From NCBI GenBank assembly GCA_003171295.1, contig PMYF01000445.1, positions 1 to 11,630 on the forward strand: a stretch of 11,630 nucleotides of DNA, given 5' to 3'. This document shows positions 5,611-11,630 of this stretch, in pieces (the first letter of the stretch is position 1; each line of letters opens with the position of its first letter). This DNA comes from Acidobacteriota bacterium. GTDB taxonomy: Bacteria; Acidobacteriota; Terriglobia; UBA7540. The notes under the pieces were generated by a model. It did not search any database. It saw nothing but the letters and a program-made list of their open reading frames with translations, and had not been told where the DNA came from. The position numbers and the translations under genes were made by a program.

Positions 5611-5650
5611 CTGTCATCCTGAGCGAAGCGCTGTCATCCTGAGGGCAGCG
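5611..5650. repeat. Two tandem 20-bp CTGTCATCCTGAG units
   Basis: Units 5611-5630 and 5631-5650 differ at two positions (GCGAAGCG against GGGCAGCG). The first unit is identical to 2265-2284, and the 20-bp period matches 2245/2265. The closing inverted copy seen at 2380-2392 is absent, so this is a partial element. It lies between the convergent ends of the nonaheme and acyl-CoA synthetase genes and nearly touches the latter's stop codon. Confidence 0.8.
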
Positions 5651-5651
5651 C

Positions 5652-7805
5652 CTAGCGCCGCCCGGAGGTCATCTCCTGCGTCTGGCACAGGCGCACCCGC
5701 GCATCGACAGCGCGGAAGTCTCTGGCATCAGGGAACACCAGCAGGGGATTGATCTCAATTTCCGCCAGCTCCGGCAACTCCTCCACGAGTTGTGAGAACC
5801 TCGCAAGGATTCCCGCGAGCGCCTGGAGATCCACGGGGGCTTCCCCGCGCACGCCTTCCAGCAGGCGAAAGCCGCGAATGTGGCGGATCATTTCCTGCGC
5901 CTCGAGGTCCGTGAGCGGCGGCACGCGGAAGACCACGTCCTTGACGGTTTCCACGTAAATGCCGCCCAGGCCAAACATCACGAGGGATCCGTACGTCGGG
6001 TCTTGCGTCATCCCCACGATGATTTCACGCCCGCCACGCACATATTCCTGAACCAGGAACCCCAGATTTTCCGCCGCTCCCGCGGCTTGGCCTCGATACC
6101 GGGCAACGGACTGCGTCATTTTCTCCGCGGCTGCCAGCAGTTCCCTGGCATCGCGAAGATCGATGCCTACGGCCCCGGCCTCCATTTTATGCACCAATTC
6201 CGGCGCTACGGCTTTGAGGACCACCGGGTAGCGAAGGCCTTCTGCAACGCGTTCGAGCTCTTCCAGGTTCGCCACCGTTGTGGATTCAGCCACGCGAATT
6301 CCGTAATACCCGATCAGGCGCAGGCTTTCTTCCACCGACAGTTGGGCTCGCCCCTGCTGGTGGACTTCCTGGATGAGCTCTTCCGCCGCGCCGCGCCGCA
6401 CCTCGAACCGCTGCAACTCCCCCACCGGCCGTTCGCGCCACACGCGATAGCGATCGAGTGCCGCGAGTGCGTTCACTGCCGACTCCGGAAAGATGTAAAG
6501 GGCCAGGTGGTTCGGATGATCCCGGTTCAGTTGCGTGAAGAATTCCTCGGGAGCCATCATGACCGCAACCACGGGCTTGCGGTATCTATGCCGCAATTCT
6601 TCGAGTCCCAGGATAATGTCCATGGCGCTGATCATCATGGGAGGAACGAAAACCACCAGCAGCATGTCCATGCCGTCATCCTCCAGCAAAATGCGCGCGC
6701 AGGCGTCGTACTTGCTGCGATCCGATTGAGGAGTCATGTCCACCGGGTTCTGGATGCTCGCCTCGGGAGGAAGCAGGCGGCGCAGCTCACGGCGTGTCCG
6801 CTCCGTGAAACTGGCCATGCTAAGCCCGTTCGCAATGGCGGCGTCCGTGGCCATAATGGCGGGACCGCCGGCATTGGTGAGAATGCCCAGCCGGTTGCCA
6901 CGCGGCAGGGGATTCTTCGAGAACGCCAGCGCGAGATCAAACAACTGTTCCACGGTGTTCACGCGAATAACACCACACTGGTCCATCAGCGCGTCCGTGG
7001 CGATGTCGAGCCCTTGACGCGTCGCAAGCGTTCCCGTGTGAGAGGTCGCGGCGCGCGCCCCCGCCTCCGTCCGGCCGGACTTTACCACTAGCAGCGGTTT
7101 CCGCTTCGAAATCCGCCGGCAGATTTGCATGAACTGCTGGGCGTTTCCGAACGACTCAAGGTACATCAGGATCAAATCGGTCTGCGCATCATCTTCCCAA
7201 TACTGCAGCAGGTCGTTACCTGAGACGTCGGTCTTGTTGCCCAGGCTCACGAAATGGGAAAAGCCGATGTCGAGCTGTCCCGCAATATTGAGGATGGCCA
7301 CGCCCAGGGCTCCGCTCTGCGACATGAAGGCGATTCGCCCCGCCAGGGGAAGTGTAGGCGCAAACGTTGCGTCCATGCGCACGGTGGGCTCGGTGTTGAT
7401 CACCCCCATGCAATTCGGCCCGATCATCCGCATGCCATAGCGCTCGACCCGGTCTCCCAGTTCGGCTTCGAACCGCTTTCCTTCTTCGCCCGACTCTGAA
7501 AACCCCGCCGTGATGACCACCAGGCCTTTCACTCCCTTTTTCCCGCAATCATCGACCACACCCAGCACCTCACCGCGCGGCACCACGATGATCGCCAGAT
7601 CCACGGGGTCAGGAATCGACAACACGGTGGGAAAGGCCTTGATAGAGTGAATAAACTCCGCTTTGGGATTAACTGGAAAGAGCTTGCCGTTGAAGTCAAA
7701 CTCAATGAGCTGATGCAGGATTTCACGGCCGATCGATCCGGCTCGGCGTGAGGTTCCGACGACCGCGATGGATTTTGGCCGGAGGATAGCATCCAGGGGG
7801 TTCAT
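5652..7805 (-). CDS. Acyl-CoA synthetase (NDP-forming), acetate--CoA ligase family
   Basis: This 717-residue cytoplasmic enzyme should interconvert an acyl-CoA plus NDP and phosphate with the free acid, CoA and NTP. Domains in order: CoA-binding Rossmann domain (about 5-135, KSIAVVGTSRRAGSIG), succinyl-CoA ligase-like domain (about 150-460, with MSQSGALG at 161-168) and ATP-grasp domain (about 485-710, YPVVLKAVAPELVHK and EIEINPLLV). The phosphorylated histidine is expected at H256 in ATSHTGTLA. Alpha- and beta-type halves are fused in one chain, as in many bacterial ADP-forming enzymes; no GNAT acetyltransferase domain is attached. ATG 7805 is preferred: AAAGGAA lies 5 nt upstream, and the longer frame beginning at 7859 would start upstream of the -10 of a good promoter. 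Substrate (acetate, propionate or other) is not readable. It stands alone on this strand. Confidence 0.93.
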   Translation of the reverse strand: MNPLDAILRPKSIAVVGTSRRAGSIGREILHQLIEFDFNGKLFPVNPKAEFIHSIKAFPTVLSIPDPVDLAIIVVPRGEVLGVVDDCGKKGVKGLVVITAGFSESGEEGKRFEAELGDRVERYGMRMIGPNCMGVINTEPTVRMDATFAPTLPLAGRIAFMSQSGALGVAILNIAGQLDIGFSHFVSLGNKTDVSGNDLLQYWEDDAQTDLILMYLESFGNAQQFMQICRRISKRKPLLVVKSGRTEAGARAATSHTGTLATRQGLDIATDALMDQCGVIRVNTVEQLFDLALAFSKNPLPRGNRLGILTNAGGPAIMATDAAIANGLSMASFTERTRRELRRLLPPEASIQNPVDMTPQSDRSKYDACARILLEDDGMDMLLVVFVPPMMISAMDIILGLEELRHRYRKPVVAVMMAPEEFFTQLNRDHPNHLALYIFPESAVNALAALDRYRVWRERPVGELQRFEVRRGAAEELIQEVHQQGRAQLSVEESLRLIGYYGIRVAESTTVANLEELERVAEGLRYPVVLKAVAPELVHKMEAGAVGIDLRDARELLAAAEKMTQSVARYRGQAAGAAENLGFLVQEYVRGGREIIVGMTQDPTYGSLVMFGLGGIYVETVKDVVFRVPPLTDLEAQEMIRHIRGFRLLEGVRGEAPVDLQALAGILARFSQLVEELPELAEIEINPLLVFPDARDFRAVDARVRLCQTQEMTSGRR

Positions 7806-7846
7806 GGGAATTCCTTTCGCAAGGGCGAGTTGTTCCTGCCAGAGCC

Positions 7847-7875
7847 ATTGAAAGCTCATTCCCCCGCTATGTCAA
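7847..7875 (-). promoter_or_regulatory. Sigma70-type promoter of the acyl-CoA synthetase gene
   Basis: On the - strand a perfect -35 TTGACA (7875-7870) is followed after 17 nt by TTCAAT (7852-7847), four of six matching the -10 consensus. The predicted leader is about 35 nt and contains the AAAGGAA site. This excludes the upstream start candidate at 7859. Confidence 0.65.
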
Positions 7876-7907
7876 CCGGAAGTGTGTCGGAGTGCACCCC
7901 CGCGAAT

Positions 7908-7936
7908 TTGACACGCTGCAGCTTTACCGGTAGAGT
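7908..7936 (+). promoter_or_regulatory. Sigma70-type promoter of the SGNH hydrolase gene
   Basis: Perfect -35 TTGACA (7908-7913), 17-nt spacer, and -10 TAGAGT (7931-7936). The expected transcript start is near 7943, giving a leader of about 34 nt with the CGGAGGG site. The -35 boxes of this and the divergent promoter are 32 bp apart, so a regulator bound between them could act on both genes. Confidence 0.7.
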
Positions 7937-7976
7937 CAGCGCGATCTTCTTGATTGGTGATATTCGGAGGGAACCG

Positions 7977-9245
7977 ATGAGACTCTTGAGGCGGGTCGGG
8001 ATCTTGTGTGCTGGGGCGCTGGTTTTCGCAGCCGCGGGAATGGCGCAAGGCCGGTTTCAACTCAAGGAAGGAGACCGGGTGGTCTTCTACGGAGACAGCA
8101 TCACGGACCAGAGGCTCTACACCGTTCTGGCAGAGACCTACGTGGTTACGCGCTTCCCGAAACTCCGCGTGGGGTTCATTCATTCAGGTTGGGGTGGCGA
8201 CCGGGTCACGGGCGGGGGCGGCGGTCCCATTGACGTGCGCCTGAAGCGAGACGTGATTGCCTACAAACCCACGGTGATGACCATCATGCTCGCCATGAAT
8301 GACGGCGGCTACCGCGCCTGGGACGATGCCTTGTTCAAGACGTACTCGGGCGGATACGAACACATCATCGACTCCGTGAAGAAGGCGTTGCCCGCCATTC
8401 GTGTCACGGTAATTCAGCCCTCTCCTTACGACGACGTGACCCGGCCGCCGGACTTCGCAGGCGGGTACAACGCCGTGCTGATCCGCTACGGTCAGTTCGT
8501 CAAGGAATTGGGCGACCGTGATGGCTTGATTGTGGCCGACATGAACACGCCCGTGGTCGCGATGCTGGAAAAAGCCAAGGCCGCAGACCCGGAACTTGCG
8601 AAGAAGATAATCCCTGACCGCGTGCACCCGGAGGAGAGCGGGCACTTGGTTATGGCGGAGGCCCTGCTCAAGGCCTGGAACGGACCATCTTTGGTGGCAG
8701 CGGTAGAGATTGATGCTGCCGCGAGGCGCGCGGTGCGCACCGAGAAGGCGCAAGTGACGGCGCTGCACTTCAATCGCGAGATTTCCTGGACTGAAACGGA
8801 CGACGCGCTTCCCGTCCCCTTGCCGCACCCACTGGATGCGGTTGGCAAGGATTTCGCTCTGGCGGTCCAGAGCTCGGATTTTGTTGAGGCGCTCGACCAG
8901 GAACCCCTTAAAGTCACGGGATTGACCGCAGAGCGCTACGCGCTGAAGATTGATGGTGAGAAAGTCGGCGATTTCACGAAAGGGCAGTTGGCGGAAGGGG
9001 TCAACCTGGCCCTCGAGGCCACGCCCATGTCCAAGCAGGCCTCTCGTGTGCACGATCTGACCGTGAAGCACAACGATTTGCACTACGCCCGCTGGCGGGA
9101 GGTTCAAACGCCGTTTCAGGATCTCCACGTTTCAGGCGAGCAGGCTGCTCTGGACGCCCTGGACAAACTGGAACAGGAGACTGTCCAACTGCAACGCGCC
9201 GCTGCCCAGCCCAAGCCCAGGCACTATGAATTGACGCCGGATTGA
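7977..9245 (+). CDS. Exported SGNH/GDSL-family hydrolase
   Basis: This 422-residue protein has a signal peptide (about 1-23, basic MRLLRR then a hydrophobic core and GMAQ), so it acts outside the cytoplasm. It is probably an esterase or deacetylase on carbohydrate or lipid esters. Motifs of the fold appear in order: GDSIT (39-43, nucleophile S41), GWGGD (71-75, oxyanion glycine), AMND (106-109, N108) and DRVHPEESGH (214-223), giving D214 and H217 for the catalytic triad. The hydrolase domain ends near 235. The remaining 185 residues, rich in charged sequence, are not recognised and may form an accessory domain. ATG 7977 is chosen for CGGAGGG (7965-7971, 5-nt gap) and the signal peptide; the frame is open back to 7830, but that lies upstream of the promoter. 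Natural substrate is unknown. Confidence 0.9.
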   Translation: MRLLRRVGILCAGALVFAAAGMAQGRFQLKEGDRVVFYGDSITDQRLYTVLAETYVVTRFPKLRVGFIHSGWGGDRVTGGGGGPIDVRLKRDVIAYKPTVMTIMLAMNDGGYRAWDDALFKTYSGGYEHIIDSVKKALPAIRVTVIQPSPYDDVTRPPDFAGGYNAVLIRYGQFVKELGDRDGLIVADMNTPVVAMLEKAKAADPELAKKIIPDRVHPEESGHLVMAEALLKAWNGPSLVAAVEIDAAARRAVRTEKAQVTALHFNREISWTETDDALPVPLPHPLDAVGKDFALAVQSSDFVEALDQEPLKVTGLTAERYALKIDGEKVGDFTKGQLAEGVNLALEATPMSKQASRVHDLTVKHNDLHYARWREVQTPFQDLHVSGEQAALDALDKLEQETVQLQRAAAQPKPRHYELTPD

Positions 9246-9301
9246 GCAGCCGCCAGTTTCAGCCGCGCATTCGGGCAAGCTCCGCTCACGAGCGCAGTAT
9301 C
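9246..9301. other. Short gap between convergent genes
   Basis: The hydrolase gene and the TIM-barrel gene end 56 nt apart. Only a very small inverted repeat (GCTC-AC-GAGC) is visible, and there is no T-tract, so no terminator is called. Confidence 0.4.
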
Positions 9302-10429
9302 CTACGCGGCCTGCGCCAGTAACTCGGCGCGAACATTCTTCAAGACGTACAGGCCGCGCTCCACGCCGACCTCGCCGGGAAGAATAGGGTCTTCGTTTTC
9401 AATGCTCATGATTCCCTGGAAGTCGGCGTCCATATAGGCCTTCACGACCTCCTTCCAGAGGTGCGCGCCGTGACCATAGCCGACGGCGCGGAAGAAAACC
9501 GAGCCCTCGGTGGCCTTCGCCGGATCTTCTGGAAAGTTCAAGACTCCAAACCTCGCAGTCGTATCCTTGACCATTACGGTGTCTTTCATGTGCGCGTGAT
9601 AGAGGGCACCCTGCTTGCCAAGGTAATGGATGACTTCGACCGGGTCACACCCTTGCCAGAACAAATGGCTATGGTCGCAGTTAGCCCCGATTTCTTCACC
9701 CACGGCATCGCGCAGTTTCATAAGCGTCTTGGGGTTGAACACGACAAAGTTGGGATGCATTTCCAAAGCGATCTTGCGAATGCCATGTTCACGCGCGAAC
9801 CTTGCGGCTTGTTTCCAATACGGGATCACGCGCTCGTTCCACTGATACTTCAGCACCTGATCATGTTCCGGAGGCCAACGGTAGGTGGCCCAGTTCGGCA
9901 TCTTATCCGTCGGCGATCCAGCCGGGCAGCCGGAGAATCCCACGATCACCGGCACTTCCAAACGCTCCGCCAGGAGGACGGTGTTGCGGAAATACTCGTC
10001 GTCTCGGGCCGCAATCTTGGGGTCGGGGTGAACAGGATTGCCATGGCAGCTCAACGCCGCCACCAGAATCCTGTGGTCCTCAAATTTCTTCTTCCAAGCC
10101 CTGGCCTTGATAGGGTCCGCGAGGATCTCCGCGACGGGGCAATGCCGGGTGCTGGGATAGCCGCCCGTCCAAACTTCCACCGCCTCAATTCCGAGCGCAG
10201 ACATCTTCTCGAGCATCTCTTCAAGCGAGAGGTGATCGTAAACGGGATCGAAAACGCCAATGGGGATTTGACAGGACGGCTTGGGAGGGACAGGAATGGC
10301 GGGTCGCGCCGTGGGAGTTTCACCCGCTGCCACGCCCCGTCCTATCGCCGGCGCCGTCGCGATCAAACTTCCCGTGGTTGCCAGAAATCTCCTCCGGCTC
10401 ACGGAACCTGCGTCTTTTCCTTTGCTCAT
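9302..10429 (-). CDS. Tat-exported sugar phosphate isomerase/epimerase-like TIM barrel
   Basis: This 375-residue protein belongs to the xylose isomerase-like TIM-barrel superfamily. The N-terminus is a twin-arginine signal (SRRRFLATTG at 11-20, then a hydrophobic stretch to about 35), so the folded enzyme is expected in the periplasm. The barrel covers about 54-370. Likely divalent-metal ligands, by family pattern, are E223 (ALEMHP), D252 (CDHSH), H278 (YHAHMKD) and E344 (IENED), with spacing like that of known epimerases. ATG 10429 follows a purine-rich AGGGGGG site a few nt upstream. Export sets it apart from cytoplasmic sugar-phosphate enzymes; a free sugar, sugar acid or cyclitol is a more likely substrate than a phosphate. 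That is inference, and the substrate is unknown. It is convergent with the hydrolase gene and divergent from the gene at 10696. Confidence 0.9.
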   Translation of the reverse strand: MSKGKDAGSVSRRRFLATTGSLIATAPAIGRGVAAGETPTARPAIPVPPKPSCQIPIGVFDPVYDHLSLEEMLEKMSALGIEAVEVWTGGYPSTRHCPVAEILADPIKARAWKKKFEDHRILVAALSCHGNPVHPDPKIAARDDEYFRNTVLLAERLEVPVIVGFSGCPAGSPTDKMPNWATYRWPPEHDQVLKYQWNERVIPYWKQAARFAREHGIRKIALEMHPNFVVFNPKTLMKLRDAVGEEIGANCDHSHLFWQGCDPVEVIHYLGKQGALYHAHMKDTVMVKDTTARFGVLNFPEDPAKATEGSVFFRAVGYGHGAHLWKEVVKAYMDADFQGIMSIENEDPILPGEVGVERGLYVLKNVRAELLAQAA

Positions 10430-10695
10430 TTCATCACCCCCCTGCTTCGAACTGTGAAGTATACGCCAAAAGTTGTATTAGGTAGCGGCGCAATCCAGCC
10501 GCTGCGATCCCGCCTCTCGAAATAGAGTGAAGCCCGGCTGGACGCGCTTCCGGCAGGAATCTATAATCGGCCACGGCGCCTTCAGGGGAACTCCTGAGCC
10601 ACCAGTCCAAACCAGACCCTCCGCTGGCGCACAGGGAGACAAGGCGGCCGCGGGTTTGTTCGCAGATCCGCATTTCTTCTTAAAAGGTGACGTGT
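10430..10695. other. Divergent intergenic region
   Basis: This 266-nt gap separates the divergent TIM-barrel and beta-rich protein genes. For the - strand gene, a TATACT -10-like hexamer lies at 10458-10463 but no good -35 is found 16-18 nt away. For the + strand gene, the ribosome binding site AAGGTGA (10684-10690) is clear, but no promoter is. Short open frames on both strands here lack ribosome binding sites and recognisable content. I see no repeat family from the rest of the window. Confidence 0.45.
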
Positions 10696-11630
10696 ATGCG
10701 TTCCACCCACAAAATTGCGAAGCGGTTGAATGTGCTCGCGCCCGTTCTGCTGATCGTAATGCTCGGCGTCGCCTGGTTCGGCGGGGTGCCCATCGCGCGG
10801 TTAGACGCTCGTCCGCCGGCCACGCTGCACGCCTTCACCGACCAGACGACTTATAACATGGGCTCGCAGGTTCGCCTGCAAATCCTTCTCCCCGCGGCGC
10901 GGGAGCTCACCTCAGCCCCCCTCGACGTGGTTGCCTTCGTGCGCTACGCGGGTGAAGACCAGGTGGTGAAGAGGGAGGGAGCAACCATCCTGTCGAACGT
11001 CGCGCCGCAGCGCGAGGCTTCCGCGACCGGCTATCGAATCTTATGGGAAATCCCCAGCCAGGCGCGGACCGGGAGGTACGAAATTGACCTGGTGGCGCGA
11101 GACTCGCGCACGCAGGCTGAGGTTCTGAGTATGCCGCGCGCGGCGTCCTTCGCGGTGCATCGGAAACTTGTTGCGATTGACCGGATCCAACTCAACAAAG
11201 CGTTCTATGCACCGGGAGATGCCGTCGCTTGCCGGGTTCTCATCCGCAATCTCACGAATCAGAGGCTGGAGGGCCTGCGCGTGGAGTTCTCAGATCGCTA
11301 TTGGCCCTGGATTGCAGGGCCCGCACAACTTGCAGCGACGAGTACTTTCACGTTGACGGATAGGTTATCGCTGCCGCCCCAAGGAGAGGAGCAACTTTCC
11401 GCGGAGCGTGCGGCGGTCGCAAAAAACGTTCCCAAACCGGCGATTCATCAGTATGGAGTGGTCGTCTGGGACCTTAGCCGCAAGAACGTTTATGATATTG
11501 CCTTCAGCCCGATGGTCTTCATCAATCCATCCGGGGTTGACGCGCCGAAGCCTTACCCCGGGCAATACACTTACCCTCAGCTTGATGCCGTCAACACCTC
11601 AGGCTATCGGCAATTCCAACCAGAGCCATT
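10696..11630 (+). CDS. Unrecognised membrane-anchored or secreted beta-rich protein, 3' end missing
   Basis: The frame runs from ATG 10696 to the right edge without a stop, giving at least 311 residues. AAGGTGA (10684-10690) lies 5 nt before ATG. A basic start (MRSTHKIAKR) and a hydrophobic segment (about 12-32) indicate a signal peptide or N-terminal anchor. The rest alternates polar and hydrophobic residues and looks like two beta-sandwich domains. One begins near 43 (FTDQTTYNMGSQVRLQI) and one near 161 (IDRIQLNKAFYAPGDAV); both share a Y-x-x-G-x-x-V pattern seen in macroglobulin-like and BsuPI-like domains. From about 285 the sequence becomes rich in Pro, Tyr and Gln. I do not recognise the family. 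A role in protein or surface binding is possible, but a catalytic domain could lie beyond the edge. Confidence 0.75.
   Translation, partial: MRSTHKIAKRLNVLAPVLLIVMLGVAWFGGVPIARLDARPPATLHAFTDQTTYNMGSQVRLQILLPAARELTSAPLDVVAFVRYAGEDQVVKREGATILSNVAPQREASATGYRILWEIPSQARTGRYEIDLVARDSRTQAEVLSMPRAASFAVHRKLVAIDRIQLNKAFYAPGDAVACRVLIRNLTNQRLEGLRVEFSDRYWPWIAGPAQLAATSTFTLTDRLSLPPQGEEQLSAERAAVAKNVPKPAIHQYGVVVWDLSRKNVYDIAFSPMVFINPSGVDAPKPYPGQYTYPQLDAVNTSGYRQFQPEP

Noticed and set aside
5880..7091. 403-residue open frame on the + strand opposite the acyl-CoA synthetase gene
   Set aside because: Antisense to a clearly conserved enzyme; composition is rich in His and Arg, typical of a shadow frame.
7806..7859. 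N-terminal extension of the acyl-CoA synthetase to 7859
   Set aside because: The extension start lies upstream of the -10 box, and ATG 7805 has AAAGGAA at 5 nt.
8184..9128. 314-residue open frame on the - strand opposite the SGNH hydrolase gene
   Set aside because: Antisense to a gene with intact catalytic motifs, promoter and ribosome binding site.
9461..10525. 354-residue open frame on the + strand opposite the TIM-barrel gene
   Set aside because: Antisense to a gene with a Tat signal and metal-site motifs; no domain is visible in its translation.
10434..10673. 79-residue open frame on the - strand between the divergent genes
   Set aside because: No ribosome binding site or recognisable content, and it would cover the likely promoter region of the TIM-barrel gene.

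Overview
The window looks like a bacterial chromosome segment with fairly high GC. Three things suggest an Acidobacteriota member: a cluster of multiheme cytochromes with a Rieske/cytochrome b pair, intergenic elements of the CTGTCATCCTGAGCGAAGCG type, and a Tat-exported sugar isomerase-like TIM barrel. The taxon is an inference from style, not from a marker gene. No rRNA, tRNA, CRISPR array or transposase gene was found.

Region 1 (about 1-5650) is an electron-transfer locus read entirely on the + strand. In order it holds a membrane-anchored hexaheme NapC/NirT-like cytochrome (193-1674), a tiny secreted monoheme cytochrome (1984-2196), a membrane-tethered Rieske protein (2484-2945), a fused b6-type cytochrome b (2948-4033) and a nonaheme cytochrome with a C-terminal anchor (4344-5582). 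Rieske and cytochrome b are separated by 2 nt and are the core of a quinol-oxidising bc complex. No cytochrome c1 or classical mono/diheme c subunit is present, so the multiheme proteins are the likely electron exits. Together they would take electrons from the quinone pool to periplasmic carriers.

Every gap in this locus except the 2-nt Rieske/cytochrome b junction is occupied by a palindrome-rich repeat. A composite MITE-like element lies at 1708-1920, and a second copy in opposite orientation lies at 4047-4336. They bracket the monoheme, Rieske and cytochrome b genes. The second copy carries a four-fold 31-bp tandem expansion. A different repeat family fills 2245-2392 and 5611-5650, and an unrelated folded element precedes the first gene at 77-127.

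Region 2 (5652-9245) has two divergent genes: an NDP-forming acyl-CoA synthetase on the - strand (5652-7805) and an exported SGNH/GDSL hydrolase on the + strand (7977-9245). Good back-to-back sigma70-type promoters in the 171-nt gap fix both starts.

Region 3 (9302-11630) has a Tat-exported sugar phosphate isomerase/epimerase-like TIM barrel on the - strand (9302-10429), convergent with the hydrolase. A divergent, unrecognised membrane-anchored beta-rich protein starts at 10696 and runs off the right edge. The hydrolase and the TIM barrel would suit extracytoplasmic carbohydrate or ester processing, but no shared operon is visible.
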